Below, one piece after another: positions 1 through 7,704 of a stretch of DNA of 64,000 bases. A program made the position numbers and the translations under genes. The stretch is from Urinicoccus timonensis (lineage in GTDB: Bacteria > Bacillota > Clostridia > Tissierellales > Peptoniphilaceae): assembly GCF_900232945.1 (NCBI RefSeq), contig NZ_OCTU01000002.1, positions 124,001-188,000 on the forward strand, written 5' to 3'. Within the stretch, counting starts at the first letter, position 1, and the number at the start of each line of letters is the position of its first letter. Below the pieces are notes generated by a model. The model did no database searches, was not told the origin of the DNA, and was given only the letters and a program-made list of their open reading frames with translations.

Positions 1-460
1 CAATGGGGTTGTCCCAGCTAGCGTAGTTGTGACCTTCCATATCCTTGGGCCGGGTGATGTTTTTGTCCTTGGCGGAAATAATCCCTGAGGTGTTGTGGTT
101 GATAATGGCACAAATGGATGTAATGGGAAGGGGGTTGTCGTTGGCAAAAGTAGCAGCTAAGACGTCTTGGAAGGAAACGCCAAAGTCAGCTTTTCCAGAA
201 GCTACCAGGGCTTCGGCTCCATCTTCTGGAGGTTGGACGATGTTGAGTTTTAGGCCTTCGTCGGCATAGTAGCCCAGGGCGTCAGCTACATAAACCCCGG
301 TGTGATTGGTGTTGGGGGTCCAGTCCAAGACGAATTGGACGTCTTTTAAGTTTTCTTGGTCCGGATTGCTGGCGGCAGATTCTTCCTTGGGCTTGGAGCC
401 ACAAGCTGTTAAGAGTAAGCTGGCAGCCAGGGCCAGGACGGTTAATTTTTTAAAGTTCAT
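1..460 (-). CDS. Thiamine-precursor ABC transporter substrate-binding lipoprotein (partial)
   Basis: Partial gene running off the left edge; about 153 residues are visible. The N-terminus is a lipoprotein signal with lipobox LLTAC and the lipidated cysteine at residue 20, so it should be anchored outside the membrane. The mature part has the NMT1/THI5-like opening (VLDWTPNTNH near residue 44), typical of proteins that bind pyrimidine precursors of thiamine or related ligands. Its ATG overlaps the end of the upstream permease gene by 11 nt, and the operon starts with a TPP riboswitch. The role in thiamine-precursor uptake is inferred from family and riboswitch together; the ATPase subunit is presumably beyond the window. 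Confidence 0.85.
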   Translation of the reverse strand, partial: MNFKKLTVLALAASLLLTACGSKPKEESAASNPDQENLKDVQFVLDWTPNTNHTGVYVADALGYYADEGLKLNIVQPPEDGAEALVASGKADFGVSFQDVLAATFANDNPLPITSICAIINHNTSGIISAKDKNITRPKDMEGHNYASWDNPI

Positions 461-1220
461 GTTTTTCTCCTTTTTTCCAGGGCATTGATTTTTTTTCCAG
501 CCATTGAACAAGTAAAAGGCAGAGGTAGGAAATGATGGAAATAAAAACAATGACAGCAAACATCTTGTCAAAAGAATAGGACTTCTTGACCTTGGTCATA
601 TAAACTCCCAGACCGGCGTAGCCTCCCAGCCATTCGGCAATGACAGCCCCTACCAGGGCATAGGAGGTGGAAATTTTCAAGCCGGCAAAAAAGGAAGTCA
701 GGCTCATGGGCCACTTGACATAGCGGAAAAGGTCCAGGCGGTTGGCCCCCATGGCTTGAAGGAGGAGGAGGGAATCCTTGTCAGCTCCTTGAAAACCTTG
801 GTAGAGGTTCATGGCAATGGGGAAAAAGGTCACGATAACCACCAGGGTGATCTTGGGTAGTAGACCATAGCCCAGCCACAGAACCAAGAGGGGGGCAATG
901 GCCACGGTGGGAACCGTTTGGGTCAAGACCAAGAGGGGGTAGAGGGCCTCCTTCACCAGGCGGAAACGGTCCATGGCCAGGGCGCAAATAAAGCCTAGAA
1001 GAACGCCAATGGACAGGCCCACCAGGGCTTCCAGCATGGTGACCTTAAGGTGGTTTAAGAGTAAGACTCGGTCGGTCCAAAAGGCTCTTAGGACGGCCTG
1101 GGGAGAGGGCAGCATGAAGCTGGGAACCAACTCATAATAGGAGACCAAAAACCAAAGGGCCAAAAGGACCAAAAGCACCAAAAGGGGGATGACCTTAACG
1201 GTATTTTTTTGTTTTTTCAT
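450..1220 (-). CDS. ABC transporter permease, thiamine-precursor uptake
   Basis: A 256-residue membrane protein of the BPD_transp_1 (SsuC/ThiX-like) family. A transmembrane segment lies at about residues 10-30, and further hydrophobic segments follow a proline-rich opening (LVPSFMLPSP). The ABC-docking loop is seen around EWLGGYAGLGVYM (EAA motif). I chose the ATG at 1220 over the TTG one codon upstream; there is no strong Shine-Dalgarno, and the gene overlaps the preceding thiamine-binding gene by 26 nt, so translation is probably coupled. It should form the membrane channel for the substrate-binding lipoprotein that follows. Substrate assignment rests on the upstream TPP riboswitch. Confidence 0.87.
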   Translation of the reverse strand: MKKQKNTVKVIPLLVLLVLLALWFLVSYYELVPSFMLPSPQAVLRAFWTDRVLLLNHLKVTMLEALVGLSIGVLLGFICALAMDRFRLVKEALYPLLVLTQTVPTVAIAPLLVLWLGYGLLPKITLVVIVTFFPIAMNLYQGFQGADKDSLLLLQAMGANRLDLFRYVKWPMSLTSFFAGLKISTSYALVGAVIAEWLGGYAGLGVYMTKVKKSYSFDKMFAVIVFISIISYLCLLLVQWLEKKSMPWKKGEKHEL

Positions 1221-1488
1221 CAATAGTTAAGAGGTGGTCCTTGGGATTGTAGAAAATCTTCACATAGGACTTCACCGAATCTGCTCCTTGACGGATGCAA
1301 ATGAGTTGGGCTTCTTTAACAATATCTAAAAGTTCTTCATAGTCACCTTCCACAGTGGTTTCCAAGGGACCCACTTGGTAGTTGCAGCCAGTGGACGCAA
1401 TGTAGGCAATGACGGAATCAACAATCCGTAAAAGATCTTCTTGACTGGCAGTCACGGGAAGAACTTGGATGGCAATAGTCGTATTCAT
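1195..1488 (-). CDS. Thiamine-binding protein (MTH1187/YkoF-like family)
   Basis: A 97-residue cytoplasmic protein of the thiamine-binding MTH1187 (DUF77) family: it opens with AIQVLPV, continues with a VDSVIAYIASTGCNYQVGPL core and has the conserved ETTVEG segment. The start is fixed at 1488 by AAAGGAG seven bases upstream; the longer frame would begin inside the ribosome site. It is the first gene after the TPP riboswitch and its terminator. Members of this family bind thiamine or its precursors and often travel with the ThiXYZ-type transporter, as here. Its exact role (carrier, sensor or chaperone) is not settled by the sequence. Confidence 0.85.
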   Translation of the reverse strand: MNTTIAIQVLPVTASQEDLLRIVDSVIAYIASTGCNYQVGPLETTVEGDYEELLDIVKEAQLICIRQGADSVKSYVKIFYNPKDHLLTIDEKTKKYR

Positions 1489-1500
1489 GATAACTCCTTT

Positions 1501-1535
1501 CAATAAAAAAGGACTTCTGGGCAGCAGAAGTCCTT
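1501..1535 (-). terminator. Riboswitch-controlled intrinsic terminator
   Basis: On the minus strand an 11-bp stem (AAGGACTTCTG / CAGAAGTCCTT) with a short loop is followed by TTTTTT. It lies between the TPP aptamer and the first ribosome site, so it is the expression platform that stops transcription when TPP is bound. It may also end lysC transcripts, since no other terminator lies downstream of lysC. Confidence 0.9.
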
Positions 1536-1610
1536 GGTTTCCTACGTCAGCATTACCTGAACAGGTTCAATGGGTTTGGCCGAAGCCATCTCAGCAATAG
1601 CACCCCTGCC
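1536..1610 (-). ncRNA. TPP riboswitch (THI element) aptamer
   Basis: The minus strand reads GGGGTGC, then GCTGAGATGGC, a CTTCGG turn, CCATTGAACCTG, and TAATGCTGACGTAGGAAACC. These are the universally conserved blocks of the thiamine pyrophosphate aptamer (GGGGUGC, CUGAGA, ACCUG, and the AAUGCUGNCGUAGGGA-like segment). It is followed directly by an intrinsic terminator and by thiamine uptake genes. High TPP should terminate transcription. Confidence 0.97.
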
Positions 1611-1615
1611 CTTTT

Positions 1616-1644
1616 ATTGTACCTAGGAATAAAACCTCGGTCAA
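1616..1644 (-). promoter_or_regulatory. Promoter of the TPP-riboswitch operon
   Basis: On the minus strand, -35 TTGACC (1639-1644) and -10 TACAAT (1616-1621) are separated by 17 bp. Transcription would begin a few bases before the aptamer. It sits in the 40-base gap after lysC, so the uptake operon has its own promoter. Confidence 0.8.
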
Positions 1645-1652
1645 GGAGAATT

Positions 1653-2972
1653 TCAATCCTGGTTAAAGGCCTGGTAGATGGCCTTGATGGCTGTATCATA
1701 GTCAGCAGTGTCCACACCGACGATGATGTTGAGCTCACTAGAGCCTTGGGTGATCATTTCCACATTGACCTGGGCATCGGCCAGGGCCTTAAAGAGCTTG
1801 GCAGAGGTCCCAATGTGGTTGCGCATATTTTGCCCCACCACGGCAATCAGGGAGATGTCTGTTTCTACGGAGATGTTGTCGGGGTTGCAAAGGGCCTTGA
1901 TTTCGTTTGTAATTCGTTTTTTCTTGCCTTGGAGTTGATCGTCGGAGACAATTAAAGACAAGGAGTCGATACTGGAGGGGATGTGTTCTACATAGATGTC
2001 GTTGGCTTCCAGAATGGAAAAGACCTTACGGGAAAAGGACAGGTCCCGGTTCATTTGGACCTTGTCAATATTGATAACAGAAAAGCCCTGGCGGCCAGCG
2101 ATACCGGTGATTTCACTCTTTTCGCTTCCCCCCTTACTGGAGGGGACAATCCGGGTTCCCTCTTCTTCCGGGGCATTGGTGTTTTTAATGGAGATGGGAA
2201 TGCCCTGGGAAATTACGGGGAAGATGGCTTCTTCATGGAGGATGCTGGCCCCCATATAGGAAAGCTCACGAAGTTCCCGGTAGGAAATTTCCTTGATCCG
2301 GCGGGGATGGGGGATGATTTTAGGGTCTGCAGCCAAAAATCCACTGACATCGGTCCAGTTTTCATAGAGGTCGGCTCCTACTCCCCGGGCCACAATGGCT
2401 CCAGATAGGTCTCCTCCTCCCCGGGAGAAGGTGGTGATGGACCCGTCGGGTAGGGACCCATAAAAACCTGGAATCACAGCTGCATCAAAGGATTTTTTCA
2501 TCTCTTCCAGGGCCTTGTAGGTCCTTTGGTCATCTAAAACGTGGGGGGCCTTAAAGAGCATGACATTTTTGGCATCGACAAAGGGAATGTCCAGGTACTT
2601 GGCTAGGATAAGACCATTTAAGTATTCACCCCGGCTGGACAGGTATTCCTTGGAGGCCTTTTCTTCAATGGCCTGGCGAATTTCATCAAAATAATCTTGT
2701 AGGTTGATTTCCACGCCAATTTCCCGGCAAATTTCAATATAGCGATTCTTAAACATGGAAAAGACTTCGTTATATGAAATGCCGTGGCTGGATAAGTCGT
2801 ACAAGAGGTAGAGAAGGTCTGTAATCTTGGTATCCTGGTCATTTACCTTCCCAGGAGCCGAGGGGACAATATATTTTTTATTGGGGTCTGCCTGGATGAT
2901 ATCGTAGACCTTTTTAAATTGGCCGCCATTAGCCAGACTGGTTCCGCCAAATTTTGCTACAACAAGTGTCAC
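1653..2972 (-). CDS. lysC: Aspartate kinase
   Basis: A 439-residue monofunctional aspartokinase, which phosphorylates aspartate in the first step toward lysine, threonine and methionine. The kinase signature KFGGTSLANG is at the N-terminus, SRGGGDLSGAIVA and the YENWTDVSG block follow in the middle, and two ACT domains occupy roughly the last 140 residues (SVINIDKVQM and SLIAVVGQNM), the usual site of feedback inhibition. I start it at GTG 2972, because an AAAGGAG ribosome site lies inside the longer frame, 8 bases upstream of this GTG. It stands alone, divergent from the export genes at 3198. Confidence 0.95.
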   Translation of the reverse strand: MTLVVAKFGGTSLANGGQFKKVYDIIQADPNKKYIVPSAPGKVNDQDTKITDLLYLLYDLSSHGISYNEVFSMFKNRYIEICREIGVEINLQDYFDEIRQAIEEKASKEYLSSRGEYLNGLILAKYLDIPFVDAKNVMLFKAPHVLDDQRTYKALEEMKKSFDAAVIPGFYGSLPDGSITTFSRGGGDLSGAIVARGVGADLYENWTDVSGFLAADPKIIPHPRRIKEISYRELRELSYMGASILHEEAIFPVISQGIPISIKNTNAPEEEGTRIVPSSKGGSEKSEITGIAGRQGFSVINIDKVQMNRDLSFSRKVFSILEANDIYVEHIPSSIDSLSLIVSDDQLQGKKKRITNEIKALCNPDNISVETDISLIAVVGQNMRNHIGTSAKLFKALADAQVNVEMITQGSSELNIIVGVDTADYDTAIKAIYQAFNQD

Positions 2973-3016
2973 AGTAACATCTCCTTTCAAAAGCTGCTAA
3001 AGTAATAATACATTTT

Positions 3017-3045
3017 ATTGTAGTCAAAAAGAAGGCTTTTGTACA
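3017..3045 (-). promoter_or_regulatory. Likely lysC promoter
   Basis: On the minus strand, -35 TGTACA (3040-3045) and -10 TACAAT (3017-3022) have 17-bp spacing, about 45 bases before the lysC start. The -35 matches consensus at four of six positions, so this is a reasonable but unproven promoter. Confidence 0.5.
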
Positions 3046-3149
3046 TAGCTTTTGGAGAAATTAAGCTAGAAAAGACCAAGACTTTACAGGAAAGGAAAAT
3101 ATTAAAAAAAAATTAGACTTTTATTAAAAATTCTTTTAAGCTTTTAAGG

Positions 3150-3155
3150 TATAAT
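3150..3155 (+). promoter_or_regulatory. -10 element for the MacA/MacB-type operon
   Basis: A perfect TATAAT at 3150-3155 lies in a very AT-rich stretch; no good -35 is visible at 17 bp. A transcript from here would begin near 3162, supporting translation from 3198 rather than from the longer frame that starts at 3159. Confidence 0.5.
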
Positions 3156-3197
3156 CATATGGTATCTAACCATGGACAAAATAGAAGGGAGATGAAG

Positions 3198-5177
3198 ATG
3201 GGAAAAATAAGAAAATCCTTGGCCAACTTTAGCCAAGGACTGAGATCCTTTTTCTCTAGACACAAAAAACTTGGAATTTTGGCTTTGGCCCTAGGGGTGG
3301 TCCTAGTGGCTATGGGGCTTAGCAAGGCCCTAAGGCCCGATGCTGGAATCCAGATTACAAAAAACCAAGTTGTGACCTTGAAGCACAAGGATGTAACCAA
3401 TGCAGTCAATGAAACAGGAAAGGTGGTTAGCTCCACCTCTTTGGATGTCTATCCAGAAAAGCAGGCCCCCATTGTGGCCCTCCATGTGAAAGTGGGGGAC
3501 CGGGTGGAAGAAGGAGACTTGATTGCAGAGCTGGATTCTACTGATATTCGCCAGCAAATTGCCGTCAAGGAAGCTTCGGCTGCGGCCCAGTCCAAGAGTC
3601 TGGGGGCACAAATTTCTGCGGCTAAAAACCGTCTTCAAGAGGCCCTAAGAGGTAAAAAGGATGGGACCAACCCCGGAATCCAAGGGGCCCAGTCCAGCCT
3701 AGTGGCTTCTTTTGATGCCTACAAGCAGGCCCAAAAGGTCTATGAGGACTATAAGAGATCCTTAGACCAGGGCTACAATCCAGAACTTTTGGCTGAAAAG
3801 GCAGAAAGGGACAACCTGGCCTACCAGGAAACCTCCAGCAATGTCAAGTACAGCCAATTAAAAGATGACCTGGCCCTGGCCAGTCAAAGGGCCATGGACA
3901 ACCGGTCCAGAGCTGGACGCTTGGATGGTCAAGTTGCCTCTTTGAAAAATCGCCTGGATGGCTTGAACAATGACATCATCCAAGGAACAAAGCAAATCAG
4001 CAAAAAAAGCCGGGACCTGGAAAAAGAAATGGGTCAAGCCTCGCCAAGCCCCACTCCGGGATCTCAAAATCAAAACCAAGGTCCCAACCTGGCCAAAATC
4101 GAAAGCCTGCAAAAAGACCTGGACCAATTAAATGAACGGCAGGAAAGACTTCGCTTGGAAGTGGCCCAAGTGACAGAGGACATGACCAAACTCCAAGGGG
4201 ACCGGGAAAAGTACCTGGCTGAAGCAGAGGCTTTGGATAAGGAAGTAGAAGGCATGGCCAAGACCCTACCCAATGCCCAAATTGAATTGGAAAAGGCCCA
4301 GTCTGATGCCCAACTCTCTGCCGACAAGGAAGTAAAAAATAAGAAGGCCCGGGAAGACCAATTAAAGACCTACAAGCAAAACATGGAGGTGGCAAAAAAT
4401 GCCTATGACCAAGCCCTTGAAGCCCTGGAAGGAGCCAAGGTGGCTGCAGACAATGACATTGCCAACCTCAAGGATGGGGTCAAGCAAGCCCAAGCCGGCC
4501 AAAACAACATGGACCAAGCAGACCTTAAGTTCTTGAAAGAGTCCTTGGACCAAAGCTTGGTTAAGGCTCCAGTTTCTGGGACCATTACCCAGTTAAATGG
4601 CAAGTTGGGCCAAGTTCCAGCAGACTCTTTGGCCCGGGTGGAGACAGTGGACACCCTAAGGGTGGAATCCCACATCAAGGAGTACAACATCAATGATGTC
4701 AAGGTTGGCAGCCAGGTGGTTATGACTTCTGATGCAGTGGAAGGCAAGGAATTTGTGGGGGAAGTTGTCTCGATTTCGCCGGCTCCGGAGGAAAATCCTG
4801 AAGGAGCTGCCTCCAAGGATGTCTACTATAAGACCGTCATAGCTATCAAGGACCCAGACACCAGCAAGCTGGCTCCCGGGATGAATGTTCGAGTGAAATA
4901 TATCCTATCCCAAGAAAAAAACACCTTTGCCGTACCTACGGATGCTGTCTTTGAACGGGACAAGGGCCACTATGTCCTATCCTTAAAAGACCTGGGTAAG
5001 AACCGTTACAAGACTGTCCTGACTCCAGTTAAGCTGGGCCTGTCCAATGACTTTGAAAGTTCAATTTCAGGTCCGGACCTCAAGGAAAAGATGAAGGTCC
5101 TTACCAGTTCTCAGGGCTATGGCCAAGACCAGGTTGTGACCATTATTGAAGCCCCCTTGGAGGGTCAAGATGGATAA
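3198..5177 (+). CDS. MacA/HlyD-like adaptor protein of an ABC exporter
   Basis: A 659-residue protein with a short cytoplasmic basic N-terminus, one transmembrane helix (about residues 27-45) and a large extracytoplasmic part. The first lipoyl/barrel-sandwich half (VVALHVKVGDRVEEGDLIAELD) is followed by about 300 residues of charged, coiled-coil-rich sequence (SLQKDLDQLNERQERLRLEV and similar). The second barrel half (APVSGTITQLNGKLGQ) and a beta-barrel ending in VPTDAVF then follow. A proline/serine-rich break (ASPSPTPGSQ) splits the coil. The start at 3198 has GAAGGGA seven bases upstream. It overlaps the ATPase gene by 8 nt and should form a MacAB-like complex with the next two proteins. 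The exported substrate is unknown. Confidence 0.85.
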   Translation: MGKIRKSLANFSQGLRSFFSRHKKLGILALALGVVLVAMGLSKALRPDAGIQITKNQVVTLKHKDVTNAVNETGKVVSSTSLDVYPEKQAPIVALHVKVGDRVEEGDLIAELDSTDIRQQIAVKEASAAAQSKSLGAQISAAKNRLQEALRGKKDGTNPGIQGAQSSLVASFDAYKQAQKVYEDYKRSLDQGYNPELLAEKAERDNLAYQETSSNVKYSQLKDDLALASQRAMDNRSRAGRLDGQVASLKNRLDGLNNDIIQGTKQISKKSRDLEKEMGQASPSPTPGSQNQNQGPNLAKIESLQKDLDQLNERQERLRLEVAQVTEDMTKLQGDREKYLAEAEALDKEVEGMAKTLPNAQIELEKAQSDAQLSADKEVKNKKAREDQLKTYKQNMEVAKNAYDQALEALEGAKVAADNDIANLKDGVKQAQAGQNNMDQADLKFLKESLDQSLVKAPVSGTITQLNGKLGQVPADSLARVETVDTLRVESHIKEYNINDVKVGSQVVMTSDAVEGKEFVGEVVSISPAPEENPEGAASKDVYYKTVIAIKDPDTSKLAPGMNVRVKYILSQEKNTFAVPTDAVFERDKGHYVLSLKDLGKNRYKTVLTPVKLGLSNDFESSISGPDLKEKMKVLTSSQGYGQDQVVTIIEAPLEGQDG

Positions 5178-5850
5178 GCTTATGACCATGCGGGACATTA
5201 CTAAATCCTACAACATCGGCATGGCCAATGAATTGGAAATTCTCCATGGGATTGACCTGGACATCTACGATGGGGAGTTTATCTCCATTGTGGGCCAATC
5301 CGGGTCTGGTAAGTCCACCCTGATGAATATTATAGGTCTTTTGGACCGGCAGACCTCCGGAAGCTATGAATTGGCCGGAGTCAATGTCCAAGATATCAAG
5401 GATGATGGTCTATCAGCCTACCGGAGTCAAAAAATTGGCTTTGTCTTTCAAAACTTCAACCTGATTCCCCGGTCCAATGCCTTGAAGAATGTAGAACTAC
5501 CCATGCTCTATGCCAAAGTTCCCAGGGCCCAAAGACAGGAAAGGGCCAAGGAACTTTTGGCCCTGGTAGATATGGAAGACCGGATGGACCATCGGCCCAA
5601 TGAATTGTCCGGAGGGCAAAAGCAAAGGGTGGCCATAGCCCGGGCCATGGCCAACAATCCTGCTATTATCCTGGCCGATGAGCCTACAGGAGCCCTGGAT
5701 AGTAAGACGGGCCGCCAGGTTATGGACCTCTTCCACACCCTCCACGAAAAAGAAAAAAGAACCATCATCGTCATTACCCATAATATGGACCTGGCCCAGG
5801 AGGCCAGCCGGATTTATGAAATGGATGATGGCCACTTAAGGGAGGTTTAG
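5170..5850 (+). CDS. MacB-type ABC transporter ATPase
   Basis: A 226-residue ATP-binding subunit of the LolD/MacB class. Visible motifs are Walker [10 protein letters not shown], the Q-loop [11 protein letters not shown], signature [16 protein letters not shown], Walker [13 protein letters not shown] and the H-loop VITHN. The start ATG at 5170 has GGAGGG eight bases upstream and overlaps the adaptor gene's stop, indicating coupled translation; a longer frame beginning at 5146 has no ribosome site. It powers the permease encoded next, as a stand-alone ATPase rather than the fused form seen in Gram-negative MacB. Confidence 0.93.
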   Translation: MDKLMTMRDITKSYNIGMANELEILHGIDLDIYDGEFISIVGQSGSGKSTLMNIIGLLDRQTSGSYELAGVNVQDIKDDGLSAYRSQKIGFVFQNFNLIPRSNALKNVELPMLYAKVPRAQRQERAKELLALVDMEDRMDHRPNELSGGQKQRVAIARAMANNPAIILADEPTGALDSKTGRQVMDLFHTLHEKEKRTIIVITHNMDLAQEASRIYEMDDGHLREV

Positions 5851-7119
5851 ATGGACTTACTAGAAACCATTAAACTATCCGTTGAAGGTATTCGGACCAA
5901 CAAGATGCGGTCTTTTTTGACCATGTTGGGGATTATTATCGGGATTGCCTCGGTTATTGGCATCACCACCATTGGGTCTTCCATGACCAAGTCCGTCAAC
6001 CAGGCCTTTGATACCATTGGGAATTCTTCGGCTTATATTATGGTAGAAGGAAAAAACCCCGATGACCTAGATGGCCAAGGCCTGGTATACCCCGATGACT
6101 TTATTACCAAGGACATGATGGAAGATGTTCAAAAGTCCCAGGGGGACTTGGTGGAAGAAGTAGTCTACCAGGGACCAGAAGGACCGGGGGTCATCCGTCA
6201 AGATAAAAATCAAGTCAAGATCAACATCCAGTCCACCTCTCCTGGAGCGGCCAAAACAGACAAGGTCAAACTCCTGGCTGGCCGTTTTTTAAACCAGGAG
6301 GACGTGAAAAAATCAAAAAACGTCGCCGTTATTTCCGACAAGGTTTTGGACAAGATCTACAAGGGGGACGTGACCAAGGCCCTGGGGAGTGAAGTCAAGG
6401 TCTATAAGGATGGGGAATTGATTGTTTTAACCGTTGTGGGCATCTACCACTATGAAAAGGTCAATGTGGCCCTTTTGGGAGATGTCAAGGGAGAAACTTC
6501 AACCCTCTATATGCCCTATACCACAGCCTTTAAAGAAATCCCCTCAGACTATGACGATGAAGATATCTTCCAATATGTTCTCATTTCCCTAAAAAACCCA
6601 GGCCAGGCAGAAGAAGATTCCCAGGCCCTGGCAGACTATCTCAACCAAAAATACTTTGCCAACAACAGCCGGGCCCAAGTCCGGGTCTCCTCTGTCGTAT
6701 CTGAAATGAAACAAGTGGGGTCCACCATGGCCGGAGTCCAAACAGCTGTGGCAGCCATTGCTGGGATTGCCCTGATTGTTGGGGGGATTGGGGTTATGAA
6801 TATCCTCCTGGTATCCGTAACAGAAAGGACTCGGGAAATTGGTATCCGTAAGGCCCTGGGGGCGACAAAAAATGACATCCGCAAGCAGTTTATCATTGAA
6901 TCGGTGATTCTTTGTAGCATAGGTGGGGTCTTTGGAATCCTTTTGGGAACCCTCTTGGGCCTGGTGGGGTCAGGGCTTATTGGGGCCCGGTCCCTACCCT
7001 CTATCTTCAGTGTCCTGGTGGCTGTGGGCTTTTCCATGGTCATTGGTGTCTTTTTTGGCTACTATCCTGCCAACAAGGCGGCCAAGTTGGATCCCATTGA
7101 TGCCTTGAGATATGAATAG
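5851..7119 (+). CDS. MacB/FtsX-type ABC transporter permease
   Basis: A 422-residue permease starting immediately after the ATPase stop codon. The N-terminal helix follows the family's opening (KLSVEGIRTNKMRSFLTMLGIIIGI). A large extracytoplasmic MacB periplasmic-core domain (about residues 45-285) comes next, and then three C-terminal helices with the conserved GGIGVMNILLVSVTERTREIGIRKALGA block. This is the topology of mechanotransmission ABC transporters, which move substrates on the outer face of the membrane in company with a MacA-like adaptor. Export of a peptide, antibiotic or lipid is possible; the sequence does not tell which. Confidence 0.93.
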   Translation: MDLLETIKLSVEGIRTNKMRSFLTMLGIIIGIASVIGITTIGSSMTKSVNQAFDTIGNSSAYIMVEGKNPDDLDGQGLVYPDDFITKDMMEDVQKSQGDLVEEVVYQGPEGPGVIRQDKNQVKINIQSTSPGAAKTDKVKLLAGRFLNQEDVKKSKNVAVISDKVLDKIYKGDVTKALGSEVKVYKDGELIVLTVVGIYHYEKVNVALLGDVKGETSTLYMPYTTAFKEIPSDYDDEDIFQYVLISLKNPGQAEEDSQALADYLNQKYFANNSRAQVRVSSVVSEMKQVGSTMAGVQTAVAAIAGIALIVGGIGVMNILLVSVTERTREIGIRKALGATKNDIRKQFIIESVILCSIGGVFGILLGTLLGLVGSGLIGARSLPSIFSVLVAVGFSMVIGVFFGYYPANKAAKLDPIDALRYE

Positions 7120-7170
7120 AAGATGTAAAGGAAGGCTAGAGAAAAAATAAAGCTGGAGTAAAATTTATCA

Positions 7171-7199
7171 TTGACAAAGAAGGGCGCAAGTAATATACT
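7171..7199 (+). promoter_or_regulatory. Promoter of tRNA-Lys
   Basis: Consensus -35 TTGACA (7171-7176), 17-bp spacer, -10 TATACT (7194-7199), about 18 bases before the mature tRNA 5' end. Confidence 0.85.
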
Positions 7200-7216
7200 A
7201 TATAAGTACTTAACTT

Positions 7217-7292
7217 GTGCCCTTAGCTCAGCTGGTAGAGCACCTGACTCTTAATCAGGGTGTCGAGGGTTCGAGCCCCTCAGGGCGCACCA
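7217..7292 (+). tRNA. tRNA-Lys (anticodon CUU)
   Basis: A 76-nt tRNA. The acceptor arms GTGCCCT / AGGGCGC pair (one G-U), the D-arm is GCTCAGCTGGTAGAGC, and the anticodon stem CCTGA/TCAGG encloses loop CTCTTAA giving anticodon CTT. The T-arm GAGGGTTCGAGCCCCTC is standard and the 3' CCA is encoded. It has its own promoter and terminator, so it is a single-gene transcription unit. Confidence 0.97.
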
Positions 7293-7300
7293 AGTTAGGG

Positions 7301-7334
7301 AAAATCGTGGAGATTGGTCTCCACGATTTTTTTA
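7301..7334 (+). terminator. Terminator of tRNA-Lys
   Basis: AAATCGTGGAGA and TCTCCACGATTT form a 12-bp stem with loop TTGG, followed by a run of T. Confidence 0.92.
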
Positions 7335-7418
7335 TCTTCATTTAGGTCGAGTAGTCTTTAAAAGTAAAATATTTTAAAAAAGAATCCCCACTTGCCACTT
7401 TTTCAAGAGGGGATTTTA

Positions 7419-7427
7419 TGATATAAT
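7419..7427 (+). promoter_or_regulatory. Extended -10 promoter of the purine operon
   Basis: TGATATAAT (7419-7427) is a perfect extended -10; no good -35 is visible. A 7-bp inverted repeat (AATCCCC at 7383-7389, GGGGATT at 7408-7414) covers the -35 zone and might be an operator. No PurR box of the Bacillus type (CGAA with spaced TTCG) was found. Confidence 0.55.
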
Positions 7428-7434
7428 CACTAAT

Positions 7435-7700
7435 TGTAAAGAATATTAATTCACGGGGAGGTTAGAGGGGTCTATGAATAAGGCTAGGTCTATAGTTCAT
7501 CGGCATGAAAAGCCCAAAAGTCACGAAAACAGGACTTTTGCAACTTTTTTTACCATAAAAAGAGGACTCTTGCTAGACTACTTGCCTGCAGCTTTACGCC
7601 TTAAAACTACATTGGGTTATCCTATGGATAACTTTATCCCTTTATTTGCATGAGAATGATTCTAAAGAAGAACGTTCTCTTTTTTTATTTTATGGAGGTA
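7435..7700 (+). promoter_or_regulatory. Structured leader of the purine operon
   Basis: Roughly 265 bases lie between the predicted start of transcription and purC. Hairpins are visible: TTCAT/ATGAA around a CGGC loop near 7500, AAAAGTC/GACTTTT at about 7516-7539 followed closely by a T run, and GTTATCC/GGATAAC near 7617-7633. Just before the purC ribosome site, GAAC/GTTC-type pairing is followed by TTTTTTT (7664-7687), which resembles a weak terminator. This looks like an attenuation leader. I compared it with purine, ZTP, PRPP, T-box and THF leader consensus sequences from memory and saw no convincing match. A 59-codon frame overlaps the leader. Confidence 0.45.
7474..7653 (+). CDS. Possible 59-residue leader ORF upstream of purC
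   Basis: ATG at 7474 opens a 59-codon frame ending in TGA at 7653. GGGGAGG lies 12 bases upstream of the ATG and AGAGGGG closer still, so a ribosome could load here. The product would be basic (MNKARSIVHRHEKPKSHENR at the start) and ends in a hydrophobic PLFA. I recognise no family. It could be a small protein, a translated leader whose reading controls the hairpins that follow, or a chance frame over a structured RNA. The stop codon falls just before the terminator-like T run ahead of purC. Confidence 0.3.
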   Translation: MNKARSIVHRHEKPKSHENRTFATFFTIKRGLLLDYLPAALRLKTTLGYPMDNFIPLFA

Positions 7701-7704
7701 TATG

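Noticed and set aside
3997..4395. 132-codon minus-strand frame opposite the coiled coil of the MacA-like gene
   Set aside because: Low-complexity shadow of repeated Lys/Glu/Gln codons, with no ribosome site.
7435..7700. Purine (guanine/adenine) riboswitch in the purC leader
   Set aside because: The GGTTAGAGGGGTCTA stretch looked slightly similar, but the conserved loop and the CCGTAAA and GACTATG blocks are absent.
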